Of a DNA stretch of 64,000 bases, positions 50,434 through 59,029 are shown piece by piece (the first letter of the stretch is position 1; every line of letters starts with the position of its first letter). A program made the translations under genes and the position numbers. Source of the stretch: a virus; IMG/VR virus record IMGVR_UViG_3300015262_000001, positions 124,001 through 188,000 of that record; one strand, given 5' to 3'. The notes beneath the pieces were generated by a model. That model was not told the DNA's origin, searched no databases, and saw only the letters and a list, made by a program, of their open reading frames with translations.

Positions 50434-50720
50434 AGTTCATTCCTCTTATCCAGCAGTTCTTGAGCCTGGTGAATAACACGGCCATTGTTACAGAAGCCGC
50501 AACTCTCCCGCTGGCATTCGTTACAGATCACTCTGTCGTTCTTAACGCTGAGGTCTTCTTGCTCCAGCAATATATTTAACTGGATCTGAGTGATCTCTTT
50601 TTCACTGGGATGATCGTCAATCCCTCTTAACCGATCCCACCACTTCCATGGACCGGTCGTCATTTCGAGCAAAAACAAAAAACAGAAGACACTCAATAAC
50701 GTCGGAATAATAGCGGTCAT
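50430..50720 (-). CDS. Membrane-anchored small protein with Cys cluster
   Basis: 96 residues. N-terminal transmembrane segment (TAIIPTLLSVFCFLFLLEM) followed by TTGPWKWWDRLRG, and a C-terminal CNECQRESCGFC cluster (four Cys) that probably binds zinc. The TGPW..W..LR sequence after the helix recalls phage DUF1360-like membrane proteins, with low confidence. Ribosome site weak. Overlaps ligA by ATGA. Confidence 0.7.
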   Translation of the reverse strand: MTAIIPTLLSVFCFLFLLEMTTGPWKWWDRLRGIDDHPSEKEITQIQLNILLEQEDLSVKNDRVICNECQRESCGFCNNGRVIHQAQELLDKRNEL

Positions 50721-50734
50721 TGTTATTACCTAAA

Positions 50735-50791
50735 AACCAAAACGCGCTATAGGAGATTAGGCACTGGGGAGTTACCCACCAATGCCTAATC
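50735..50791 (-). terminator. Terminator after the 50794 gene
   Basis: GATTAGGCA (50755-50763) pairs with TGCCTAATC (50783-50791), with inner GGGTAACTCCC pairing; the leftward strand reaches GTTTTGGTTTTTAGG about 20 bases on. Confidence 0.72.
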
Positions 50792-50793
50792 AG

Positions 50794-51258
50794 TCAGGAT
50801 GCAACTTGGTTACGGGTAGCCAGGATTTCGTTCAGGGTACGGATGTCGCGGAAGTCTTTCTGCTTCTGTTCTTCAGAACGACTGGGTTCGATGTAGCTGG
50901 AGCGTTTCTGTATCAACAAGGCCAGTTCGTCGAAAACTTCGATACCGTTTTCCAGAGTGTGACTTTTGAAATAATGGTTACGGCAACGGATACGGAGATC
51001 AGTGTCTTTGATGGCCACAACTGAATCACGCAGTGGGTGGATCAGTACCTTGTTATCTTCCGCCAAACGTTCGAAGTAAGGCGAACTGACCCACACGTTG
51101 ATGTCACCCGCATCGTCGCGGAGTTCCATCATTACCATTGCCGCACTTCCACCCAAACACATGTGGTACGCTGGAACACCCAGGTCATTCAGAACAGACA
51201 GTTGTTTTAGGATCCGATTTTTGGACGCCTGCCACAAATCAACTTCAAGTTTAAACAT
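50794..51258 (-). CDS. Nucleotidyltransferase-fold protein, copy 1
   Basis: 154 residues, AGGAAAG upstream. The stretch CLGGSAAMVMMELRDDAGDINVWV resembles the Gly-Ser plus acidic strand of the polymerase-beta-like nucleotidyltransferase fold, but the DxD position reads D-I-N, so catalysis is doubtful. It is a paralogue of 51268 (SAGAAAVMMGIRDETSDLDADV; both later have ELALLIQKR/ELIIQKR). Possibly a regulatory or inactive partner. Confidence 0.7.
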   Translation of the reverse strand: MFKLEVDLWQASKNRILKQLSVLNDLGVPAYHMCLGGSAAMVMMELRDDAGDINVWVSSPYFERLAEDNKVLIHPLRDSVVAIKDTDLRIRCRNHYFKSHTLENGIEVFDELALLIQKRSSYIEPSRSEEQKQKDFRDIRTLNEILATRNQVAS

Positions 51259-51267
51259 GATACTTTC

Positions 51268-51705
51268 CTAAACAGCTTTGGCGGTGAATTTGGTTACATG
51301 GCCCATGGATATCAGCAGCGCGATCTCAACTTCGTCTTGTACCCGCTTACCGATACAACGATTGGGATTATGGGACAGTTGACGTTTTTGAATGATCAAC
51401 TCACGGGGGCTGTAGACCCACACACCTTCGATGCAAACCCTCCCCCGGTCTTCATCAAGTACGTGCAGGCCAATGCTTTCAGCGTAAACAACCCGATCAG
51501 TGATCCCTTCTGCTTTAATAATGCTTTTGGTGGTCGCTGCCCATTTGAATACCCCGGGCAAAACATCAGCGTCGAGGTCGCTCGTTTCATCACGGATGCC
51601 CATCATAACAGCAGCGGCACCTGCACTCAGTACTACGTTGTGTGGGTCCTCTCCAAGCTCACGAACCAACGCCTTGTACTGCACAATCACGTCGTCCTTT
51701 TTCAT
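51268..51705 (-). CDS. Nucleotidyltransferase-fold protein, copy 2
   Basis: 145 residues. Keeps an intact acidic triplet, D-L-D-A-D (residues about 43-47), after SAGAAAVMMGIRDETS, as in metal-binding nucleotidyltransferases of the AbiEii/MNT type. The start overlaps the preceding gene by 47 bases; a GTG at 51690 with AAGGAC upstream is an alternative. The substrate is unknown. Paralogue of 50794, 9 bases away. Confidence 0.72.
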   Translation of the reverse strand: MKKDDVIVQYKALVRELGEDPHNVVLSAGAAAVMMGIRDETSDLDADVLPGVFKWAATTKSIIKAEGITDRVVYAESIGLHVLDEDRGRVCIEGVWVYSPRELIIQKRQLSHNPNRCIGKRVQDEVEIALLISMGHVTKFTAKAV

Positions 51706-52129
51706 GACCTATACCCGATTGAAAGTTGATTAAGTCGGAACTGATGTTCCTTAAGTTGGCAAACAACTGCGTGATATCCAATGGACTCACGTTCTTTCTT
51801 ATAAAGCCAGAGAATGGCGAATGCAAAACAAAGTATTCAAATGCATGGCGAAGGAATTCACTGCCATGCACGTCACCTTCACACCAGAGTTTAGGACTAG
51901 CCTTAAACGTCCGTTGGGACACGAGCGACAGGCGCACTCGGTCTAGAATTAGTAGCGGTCCATCGCTAGCGAATCGCTTTCCTATCGAGAAGTAAAGCTT
52001 ATCGTTATCCTTAACAAGACCCAACTCTACCAGAACCTTTTGCCCAGCCAACGCAAACTGCGTTATTACTGGTTCAAAAGGCCCGGTAAACTGATCAGGG
52101 TCCGCACTGAAGAACCTTAATACATTCAT
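51659..52129 (-). CDS. Unknown protein
   Basis: 156 residues from ATG 52129 (8 bases after the preceding stop, weak GAGA site); the extension to 52186 lies inside the upstream gene. Mixed alpha/beta (FEPVITQFALAGQKVLVELGLV, LLILDRVRLSLVSQR). Its last 15 codons are shared, in another frame, with the start of 51268. Function unknown. Confidence 0.68.
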   Translation of the reverse strand: MNVLRFFSADPDQFTGPFEPVITQFALAGQKVLVELGLVKDNDKLYFSIGKRFASDGPLLILDRVRLSLVSQRTFKASPKLWCEGDVHGSEFLRHAFEYFVLHSPFSGFIRKNVSPLDITQLFANLRNISSDLINFQSGIGHEKGRRDCAVQGVGS

Positions 52130-52136
52130 GAGGGTC

Positions 52137-52418
52137 TCAGTGCAGGGTGGCGGTTGCAGATGCCAGGTAACGGGAGATGTTTTCAACCGTTGCCATGTCA
52201 GAAGCCGACGCCGCCAGGTTCAGCATGTGGTACGACACCACCATACGACCGGTCTCATCGAAGGTAATAACCGCTTGGTTAATGCCCGCGAAGTTGATGA
52301 TCGCTGTTTTACCAGAGATGTCGTAGTTGTAGGTCACAGTCGCCATGCCCATGCCTTGCATGTGCGGCGAGTAAGACCCGTCGAGGTTTTCCATAATTGG
52401 GATCTGTGCGCTTTGCAT
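52137..52418 (-). CDS. Small unknown protein
   Basis: 93 residues from ATG 52418 (GGAAGAG about 8 bases upstream). A longer frame from a GTG at 52514 would add a membrane-like N-terminus but has no ribosome site and starts on the conserved promoter-like motif, so it is less likely. The segment GMGMATVTYN recurs as GMGMATVVFN in the right-edge fibre-like protein. No family recognised. Confidence 0.65.
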   Translation of the reverse strand: MQSAQIPIMENLDGSYSPHMQGMGMATVTYNYDISGKTAIINFAGINQAVITFDETGRMVVSYHMLNLAASASDMATVENISRYLASATATLH

Positions 52419-52486
52419 GATCGTTATCTCTTCCAGAAGTAGTAGGCTGTCATAAACAGGACCTCGCAGTACGAATACAACTAAAA

Positions 52487-52508
52487 GAGATAACGCGATT
52501 ATTATCTC
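52487..52508 (-). promoter_or_regulatory. Leader hairpin upstream of the 52137 gene
   Basis: On the leftward transcript GAGATAA pairs with TTATCTC across 8 bases and is followed by TTTTAG. It lies between the conserved promoter-like motif and the ATG at 52418, so it may act as an attenuator or stabilise the 5' end. Confidence 0.45.
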
Positions 52509-52510
52509 TA

Positions 52511-52532
52511 CCACTTAGTAATATAGGTTTAA
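52511..52532 (-). promoter_or_regulatory. Conserved leftward promoter-like motif (site 8)
   Basis: Leftward strand: TAATTTAAACCTATATTACTAA, then GTGGTAG. It overlaps the last codons of the SbcC-like gene and drives the operon that ends at 50794. Confidence 0.58.
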
Positions 52533-54994
52533 ATTACTATTGAGTGCTGATTGACCTCACCTGGTAAGGTAAGACCTTCGTACCGCAAGGCGATGATGTT
52601 AGGATCTCTAAAGACCCCGAGTTGATTAAAATAATGGGACACCAGGAACAGTTGGCGGGCGTCGTTACTCTGTGTGTATTCCTCCACAAAGTTAAAGAAC
52701 CTGCCGCGTTTGATTTCATCCAGGAATGGACCCACCTCGTCCATGATCAACGGGAGTGGAAACCCGAGGTACCCCAGTAACACAAAGCGAAAAGCCCAAT
52801 CTAAAATATCAGTTTCGCCGCCACTGCAATCTGACACGTCCGGTGTAGGGTCTTTCTCACCCTTGACCACAGGAAAGCGGTACGTCAGATCACCGTTCTC
52901 TTTGCTGCACGGTTTGATGTACAGTGGGGTATTCCAGATTTTGTTAACCACAGCATTCATGTTGCCACAGATAGCGGTAATGAAGTCACTCATTAACTTA
53001 CCGATCAAACCCTTGTTAGGGCAAAGACCGTCCATGTGCACTTCAACAATGGTTAGCCGACGTTTCAAGCGAGCGATGTCAGCCGAGATGGATTGCACCA
53101 CTGCTGTCAGGGACTTGCTCTTGATGATCGAGGTCATGTAGTGTTCTTTGTCAGAGGTCAGTTCACTGATGCGATGATCCACCGCAGAGCGCAGACTTAC
53201 CTTCCCCTCACTCTCCAAACCTTGCAGGATCTCGAACCGCAATTGCTCTAATCGCTTTAAATCTTCCCCATAGGTTTGCATGCCCCGCAATGTGTTACTA
53301 AGGGCGTCAATTTTGGCTCGGTAGAAAAGGATTTTGTTGTTGACATCCACGAGCTCTTTTTCAGTGGTGCTAACGTAGATGGCCGCGTCCAACACCTTGT
53401 TGCGATCCAGGAGCGCTATACGTGCATCCAGGAGCTTTTCTTCTTCTGCCAGCGTGTCACGGTAACCCAGCAGCTCGGCTTTGCGGCTAACAAGCTCCAG
53501 AGCGTTCTGAAGACGGTGTGTAGCCCAGCGTCCTACTTCAAACTGCTTGATCAGTTCCGGCAGGATCCTGACATGACTGTTCTCACGGATAAAGGTAAAC
53601 AACTGGTTCATGGAGATAAACCATTCACTGTCGTTGTCCAACTTATCCTGGAGTTCGTCTCGTTCCTTTTCCAACTTCTCAATCTTCTTGATCGAGTAAT
53701 CAATGTTGGACTTAAGGTTAGCCAGTTTCTGAGGAGTCATCCCCAACTTGAACTCATGTGTACAGTCCGGACACTCAACCGTCTCAGCCTGTTCATAATG
53801 TGCCAACTGATGTTGCATGTTGGCGAGGTCGTTGGTGAAACTCTTCAGTTCAGTTCCAACCACTTCCATGCGGTTCTGGAAAGCTTTGTACTGGTTACCT
53901 GTAAGCTCCTTAGAGCTCGCTGGAGTCACGCGGTTAAGAAACTGCATCAGTGCAGGGGTAACCTGCGCCAAACCATCTAACGGGTTCTCTGGGTCATTAA
54001 AGACAGGGTATTGCTTCAATCCCTGTTCAATGACTTCAAGCTTGATCAACGTCTCAGCGATATCGCCTTTAACGTGCTTGGTCTGTGCTTTAAAGGCATC
54101 AGGATCCTTAAGGAATTCCTCCAGCCCCTCCAACATACCAGCATGTTCGCTGATCACCCCTTGCAACACGTTCGCCTGATCGCGATAACCGTCCAGCATA
54201 CGACGGCTCTGGATAATGGTGTCAGTGTATTCTCGCTTGCTCCACCAAACACCGCTGAGCTTATTAGCCAGCAATTGATCAGTAAGCAGATCGAGTTCCT
54301 GTTTCTTAAGCTGAACAGCTGGATCCAGTTTAACCGACTCCAAACTCCCCCGCAGTAGAAGTGACTGTTTCAGTTCTTCTTCCACATCCCGTACGCGACG
54401 TTCCAACTCTTCCACGCCACACTCGTTGATGTAGGAGAGCTTGCGGTTCTCTTCAGTGTAACGACCCACCTGATTCTTAATGGCGGCTTTCAACTCATTA
54501 CGTGCAGTCTTCAAGCGGCCATACACACCCAACGCATAGTCAGTGTTGTTCGGGTAGATCTGCATCAATACATCTTTACGACGAGACGCAGACATGGCCG
54601 ACAGTCGATCGGCAATACGAATACCGCTAATCACTTTAACCAGACCAGTGTCCAAACCGAAGTGGATCTCACACAACTCTTTCTGCACACTGAACGTGCC
54701 GTTGCTGTTGAGTTCTTCCCCGTCATCGATCTTGAAACTGTGACCATTACCAATGCCGGTGTAAGAATCCATCGTGTAAACTTTACTACCAACCTTCCAC
54801 TTAACAAACTTACGGCCGTTCTTGTAGTTGCCGTTCTCCGGAGGAAGGGGATTCATTTCCTTGAGGATCGAACTCTTACCTACACCGTTCAGGGAGATAA
54901 AGAGGTTGATCATATGTTCGGTATCAAGTTCCACTTTATGAATATTGCTACTCAAGAGCGGAACATAGTTCTCTAGAATCAATTTAAGTAGCAT
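52529..54994 (-). CDS. SbcC/Rad50-like recombination ATPase
   Basis: 821 residues. Walker A NGVGKSS (Lys40), long coiled coils on both sides of a zinc hook CPDC (Cys408, Cys411), ABC signature CSGGETD (Ser724) and Walker B LPLIMDEVG (Asp752, Glu753). This is the Rad50/SbcC/T4 gp46 architecture: a head that binds DNA ends with an SbcD/Mre11 nuclease. No Mre11-type gene is in the window, so it should lie elsewhere in the genome. Divergent from the spike gene at 55049 across 54 bases. Role: recombination-dependent replication and end processing. Confidence 0.93.
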   Translation of the reverse strand: MLLKLILENYVPLLSSNIHKVELDTEHMINLFISLNGVGKSSILKEMNPLPPENGNYKNGRKFVKWKVGSKVYTMDSYTGIGNGHSFKIDDGEELNSNGTFSVQKELCEIHFGLDTGLVKVISGIRIADRLSAMSASRRKDVLMQIYPNNTDYALGVYGRLKTARNELKAAIKNQVGRYTEENRKLSYINECGVEELERRVRDVEEELKQSLLLRGSLESVKLDPAVQLKKQELDLLTDQLLANKLSGVWWSKREYTDTIIQSRRMLDGYRDQANVLQGVISEHAGMLEGLEEFLKDPDAFKAQTKHVKGDIAETLIKLEVIEQGLKQYPVFNDPENPLDGLAQVTPALMQFLNRVTPASSKELTGNQYKAFQNRMEVVGTELKSFTNDLANMQHQLAHYEQAETVECPDCTHEFKLGMTPQKLANLKSNIDYSIKKIEKLEKERDELQDKLDNDSEWFISMNQLFTFIRENSHVRILPELIKQFEVGRWATHRLQNALELVSRKAELLGYRDTLAEEEKLLDARIALLDRNKVLDAAIYVSTTEKELVDVNNKILFYRAKIDALSNTLRGMQTYGEDLKRLEQLRFEILQGLESEGKVSLRSAVDHRISELTSDKEHYMTSIIKSKSLTAVVQSISADIARLKRRLTIVEVHMDGLCPNKGLIGKLMSDFITAICGNMNAVVNKIWNTPLYIKPCSKENGDLTYRFPVVKGEKDPTPDVSDCSGGETDILDWAFRFVLLGYLGFPLPLIMDEVGPFLDEIKRGRFFNFVEEYTQSNDARQLFLVSHYFNQLGVFRDPNIIALRYEGLTLPGEVNQHSIVI

Positions 54995-55048
54995 AACAGA
55001 ATTCTTTTTTAAGAAAATTAGAAGGGTCTACAGAATAGGGCGCCAAGT

Positions 55049-56047
55049 ATGAACATAATGCACTGCATTGGTATCGGTGTGGTGGCAGCCACCAAAGATA
55101 CTAACACCGACCAGATCCTGGTTTATATTCCCAATCTGTTCCCCAACGCCGACGGTCGTATCAGTGCCAACCCTAAACAGGTCGAGCGCACCAGCGTCAA
55201 TGCCCAAGGGGAACAGGTAAAGAGTAATCTGCTACACAGTAACGTGTTGCCAGCTTACTGGAAGAACATGACCGACAGTAACCGTACCAGCTCGCCTGAC
55301 GTACGGGAAGGCTCCAAGGTGGCTGTCTACCAGGTTCCTGGTCAGAACAAGCTGTACTGGACCCTGGACGGTCTTAACACTGAAACTATGCGCCTGGAGA
55401 CAGTGTTCTACAATTGGAGTGCTTCTCCTGAGGTTAGCGAGAACACACCTGGTGATATTAACAACACCTACCAGATGAAGATCTCAACTCGTGATGGGTT
55501 GATGGCACTGCGCACCTCTCAGGCCAACGGTGAGAAGGTGGCCTTCGACATCCAGATCAATGCCATGGATGGGGTGATGCATTTTGGTGGGAGTGAGAAT
55601 GGGTTTATCGTTTGGGATGAACTGAACCACTCGTTTACCTATAGCAACGCTGATGGGGCTATCTTCAAGATTGACAAGAAGAGCCTAACCGCTGTTATGC
55701 CTGAGTTGATCAATCTCTTTGCCACAAAAGGGATTAACATCAAGACCGAACTGTTACAGCTACAAGCTGACCAGATCGATGCCGATGTTAAGTTGACTCG
55801 TTGGAAAGGAGACTGGGAGTACACCGGTAATAAGAAACAAGTTGGCGATTACGAACAGACCGGTGACTTCACCCAAACGGGTAATTATGAGCAAACGGGT
55901 GATACCATGCGAACAGGTAACTCTACCAGCACGGGTATCGTTCAAGGTCTCACCGATGTACAGACTGCAACTGTCAGCCTTAATCTCCATGAACACGGCG
56001 CAGTTCAGAACGGTGAAGGTGTTACCAGCCCTCCAATTCCAGCTTAA
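55049..56047 (+). CDS. Baseplate central spike (gp5/gpV-like puncturing protein)
   Basis: 332 residues. N-terminal OB-fold-like part (GIGVVAATKDTNTDQILVYIPNLFP, in two strands), a middle beta region, then a run of T-G-x-x-x-x-T-G repeats (EYTGNKKQVGDYEQTGDFTQTG and on) typical of a triple-stranded beta-helix needle, and a C-terminal tip with an HxH metal site (LHEHGAVQNGEG). These features match membrane-piercing spikes of contractile-tailed phages. It is the only rightward gene between 10.6 and 64 kb. The ribosome site is weak; the ATG at 55058 is an alternative start. Confidence 0.88.
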   Translation: MNIMHCIGIGVVAATKDTNTDQILVYIPNLFPNADGRISANPKQVERTSVNAQGEQVKSNLLHSNVLPAYWKNMTDSNRTSSPDVREGSKVAVYQVPGQNKLYWTLDGLNTETMRLETVFYNWSASPEVSENTPGDINNTYQMKISTRDGLMALRTSQANGEKVAFDIQINAMDGVMHFGGSENGFIVWDELNHSFTYSNADGAIFKIDKKSLTAVMPELINLFATKGINIKTELLQLQADQIDADVKLTRWKGDWEYTGNKKQVGDYEQTGDFTQTGNYEQTGDTMRTGNSTSTGIVQGLTDVQTATVSLNLHEHGAVQNGEGVTSPPIPA

Positions 56048-56055
56048 CAACCTTA

Positions 56056-56096
56056 CTACCCCAACTGCCCAGCAAGGCAGTTGGGGTAGGGGTTAT
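56056..56096. terminator. Bidirectional terminator between spike and fibre genes
   Basis: A perfect 14-bp stem (CTACCCCAACTGCC / complement, 56056-56089) with a 6-base loop, followed by GGGTTATTTTTA rightward. It lies between convergent genes. Confidence 0.9.
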
Positions 56097-56098
56097 TT

Positions 56099-58981
56099 TT
56101 ACGTCTTCACATCTCGATGAGTAAAGAACTGGTTGACGCCCTGCCCGCCATTATCAGCGAAGTAAGGAATTGCAGAACCATGTCGTGTTGCACTGATGGA
56201 TTTACCGTCCATCACGATGTAATTCTTTTGCAACACCAGGATGCCATTGGTGCAGATACCAAACAAGATCTCGTTGTTAGCCGGTTGACGAATGACCGTA
56301 GAAGCCACCGCAATTAGCGTAGTACCGAGACGTTGCAGGTAGCAGTAGTAAGTACCGGTAGCACCTACTTTAACTGCGTAGTCGCGATCCAGGATCGTGG
56401 TACGACCGTTCAACACCACACGAGCACCAGCGGGTAAACGCACCCAACCGGTTTCGTTAACATTGAAAGGATCGATCTTGCCAGAACCACCACCCACTTC
56501 AGTCATCAGTGTAGCGAAACGAGTGTTGCCCGGCAGATGCTGGTAGACTCCTTTGCCAGCCAGGAGCAGCGGTGGATAGATTTCCTCGACAGTGTCGAAG
56601 GCATCAGTCCGTTGGTACAGCCGTGCTTTGTTGACAGAACCTTTAACAAACGAAGGAGTTGCCGTGGTAAAGCCGTTGACTGTAAAACTCAAGTCACCGT
56701 ACACATTACCAAAAGCCCGGGTTACCGCTACCTGGAAGGTGTTGGTGTTAACCTGTACCGCCAAGAGGTCAGAGTAGGTCAGCCAGACATCATCGCCCGA
56801 CGCAGAAGCACGGTTGCCCGTCATTGCCGGTTGATTGCCGTCGGTAACCTGATACATCTTCAAACCACCCGTAGTGGTATAGTTCAGGCTAGCCGTGGAG
56901 CCAGACACCGTCAAACCCACCACAGCCGCTTCTGCATAGCAGAGACCATCACTGATCACCAACAGTGCGCGACCGGGTGTCAAACTAAACACCTGGATCT
57001 GAGGTACCCGGTAAGACGGATCCTGCAATGGGTTAGCGATAGCGGCACGAGCCATTACACTACCACTCGCAGCCTTGATCGCCATGACACTACCAATAGC
57101 CATTGCTACCGGTTCGCCTACAGTCAGGATGTGGTTAGCGAACTGGAAGGAACTCTTACCGACGAAGTGGTTGTTCTCGTTGAACACCAGAGCTGATGTA
57201 GCTACCCCGACCCCAGACTGGTTTACATACGCTGACATACTGGCTGGCATATCTGCCATGTTTTCGTTGTCGTCAATCGAGTCAGGCAAACGAATCCCGA
57301 AGGTTCCATCTCCACTCTGTGTACTGACGATGCTGTCGGATACCCACCCGAACTCCTGCCAACCGAAGCGACCCGTTTTAGAGTTTACTCCGTATACCAG
57401 GAACGATGATTGCCCACCACCGTTGGTGAAAGGCAGGATACGTTCAGGCAGCAAACCAAAGGCTGCATGGCGGCTAGGAACGTAGATCTCCGGTACGGCC
57501 AGCTTAGGATCAACCGTAGGACGATTCGCCATCAAGAATTCCTTGATGCCTTTGTAGGTTGTAGCGAAACGTTTCACCCGCATACCGTTCTTGGTAGAAC
57601 AGCTTTTAACCATCTCACCAGAGGTCAGCATGGCACCTGGGTATTGCACCAGGTTAAGCAGATCATAACGGTTGCCGTCTTTAAACCAGTTGGACTGGCC
57701 TACTGGCAACAGATCAGTACCCAGGGTATCCTTGGTACGAGTCCCCAGTTGACGGAAGGTGGCAGTACCACCAGCCCCGAGACTGCCAGGAATCACAGAC
57801 TCGATAAAGCTGAACACCAGGTTACGAGAAACCGCACCCAACGTTACCTGCACCGACACTGCCACATGCATGTAGATCTCGGCGTTAGGCACGTTCCAGA
57901 ACAGAGTGGTGACCACGCCATGACTACCACCCGCGATGGTCATGACTGCATCCGCAGGAAGATTTACGTATTGCGCCAGGTCGATGGACTGACTACCGTT
58001 AGCCGGAGCGCTATAAGCAGGGGTATCCATGCGGTCAAACAACGCCAGATAGTTCGCTGGCACCAGCGACACCAGAGTTGGGTCCGTTGTGGAGTTGGCC
58101 ACGTAGAAGAACTTGTGGTTCAACGTAAGCACTGTGCCTGCGTACGAACTCGATACTGCCAGGCCTTTATAGGTCGTAGCCGCAAAGAGGTTGAATACCA
58201 GGTAGTTGAAGTTACCGCCAGCCATAGCCAGCGAATTCTTGTACTGGTAGATCTGTCTGTCAGCCAAAGGCTTAAAGAAGACCGCGGAACCGTCCGACGC
58301 ATTGCACCCTACTGTGTTCCAGGAAGCAGTCAGGTAGTTGGAACTGAGCCCGGTAACCTCACCCAGCTTGGCGCCTTTAGAACCACCCAACGGCATACTG
58401 TTAAAGATCGACTGGTTCTGATACTGAGCAGGATCAGAGTACGGCGAGAAGATCAGTCGGTCAGTGTTCAGCAGCATCCCTGTTTTCTTGCTGGCGCCAA
58501 AGTAGCGCACCGGCTCTACCCGCGTAGGCGTAGGAATAGGGTACTGGTCAGGATAGAAGAACGACGCAAACTGATACAAGTCGTTCAACTGGTAGTCTGT
58601 CAACACAAACGACGCATTGTTAGCCACCAGAGAAGCCTTGGCACCTTCAGGAGTTACAAAAGCCTGTACAGGTGCCAAGGCAATCTGCTCAGCCTTGGTA
58701 GCCGTCCGGAAGTTATCCTTCTTGCTTAGACCAATCGACGCCTTGGTCTCTCCGTGTTGCGCACCCCGAGAAGCCAAGTGTGCATCAATTGGAGCGGCCA
58801 CAGTGTTAACGAAGATTTCTACGTTCTCACCGATGGTTTCCAGTTTCTCTGCGTTGTTACGGTTGAATTCTTCCGTGGCCAGCTGAATGGCGTAGGTGAG
58901 TTTGTTGAACTTCTTGATCACCTCACCAAACCGAGGCGCTGGGTTTTCGATGAATGGCGGTTCCCCACCCAAAATAATCAT
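56099..58981 (-). CDS. Large fibre-like virion protein
   Basis: 960 residues from ATG 58981, with GGAGAG 7 bases upstream; the GTG at 58987 is too close. N-terminal 100 residues are helical (ATEEFNRNNAEKLETIGENVEIF), suited to a trimeric stem. The rest is Gly/Ser/Thr/Val-rich beta structure. The C-terminal region (GWVRLPAGARVVLNGRTTILDRDYAV ... MDGKSISATRHGSAIPYFADNG) has the same layout as the ends of 59030 and 62691. Likely a tail fibre or spike that binds the host surface. Confidence 0.85.
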   Translation of the reverse strand: MIILGGEPPFIENPAPRFGEVIKKFNKLTYAIQLATEEFNRNNAEKLETIGENVEIFVNTVAAPIDAHLASRGAQHGETKASIGLSKKDNFRTATKAEQIALAPVQAFVTPEGAKASLVANNASFVLTDYQLNDLYQFASFFYPDQYPIPTPTRVEPVRYFGASKKTGMLLNTDRLIFSPYSDPAQYQNQSIFNSMPLGGSKGAKLGEVTGLSSNYLTASWNTVGCNASDGSAVFFKPLADRQIYQYKNSLAMAGGNFNYLVFNLFAATTYKGLAVSSSYAGTVLTLNHKFFYVANSTTDPTLVSLVPANYLALFDRMDTPAYSAPANGSQSIDLAQYVNLPADAVMTIAGGSHGVVTTLFWNVPNAEIYMHVAVSVQVTLGAVSRNLVFSFIESVIPGSLGAGGTATFRQLGTRTKDTLGTDLLPVGQSNWFKDGNRYDLLNLVQYPGAMLTSGEMVKSCSTKNGMRVKRFATTYKGIKEFLMANRPTVDPKLAVPEIYVPSRHAAFGLLPERILPFTNGGGQSSFLVYGVNSKTGRFGWQEFGWVSDSIVSTQSGDGTFGIRLPDSIDDNENMADMPASMSAYVNQSGVGVATSALVFNENNHFVGKSSFQFANHILTVGEPVAMAIGSVMAIKAASGSVMARAAIANPLQDPSYRVPQIQVFSLTPGRALLVISDGLCYAEAAVVGLTVSGSTASLNYTTTGGLKMYQVTDGNQPAMTGNRASASGDDVWLTYSDLLAVQVNTNTFQVAVTRAFGNVYGDLSFTVNGFTTATPSFVKGSVNKARLYQRTDAFDTVEEIYPPLLLAGKGVYQHLPGNTRFATLMTEVGGGSGKIDPFNVNETGWVRLPAGARVVLNGRTTILDRDYAVKVGATGTYYCYLQRLGTTLIAVASTVIRQPANNEILFGICTNGILVLQKNYIVMDGKSISATRHGSAIPYFADNGGQGVNQFFTHRDVKT

Positions 58982-59001
58982 AGCCACTCTCCGTTGAAGT
59001 A

Positions 59002-59021
59002 GGGGGCACCGAAGTACCCCC
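59002..59021 (-). terminator. Weak hairpin after the 59030 gene
   Basis: GGGGG/CCCCC with an AC/GT pair and a CGAA (leftward UUCG) loop and one mismatch. No U-run follows, so it may only slow transcription or protect RNA. Confidence 0.5.
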
Positions 59022-59029
59022 CGGATGTG

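Noticed and set aside
50430-50720. Spanin or holin call for the small membrane protein
   Set aside because: The Cys cluster at the C-terminus and lack of any lysis cassette nearby do not support it.
52419-52514. GTG-initiated membrane-like extension of the 52137 protein
   Set aside because: No ribosome site and the start lies on the conserved promoter-like motif; kept only as an alternative.
57410-58729. 439-codon open frame on the rightward strand inside a fibre gene
   Set aside because: Basic, low-structure product opposite a convincing fibre-like protein; typical shadow frame caused by codon bias.
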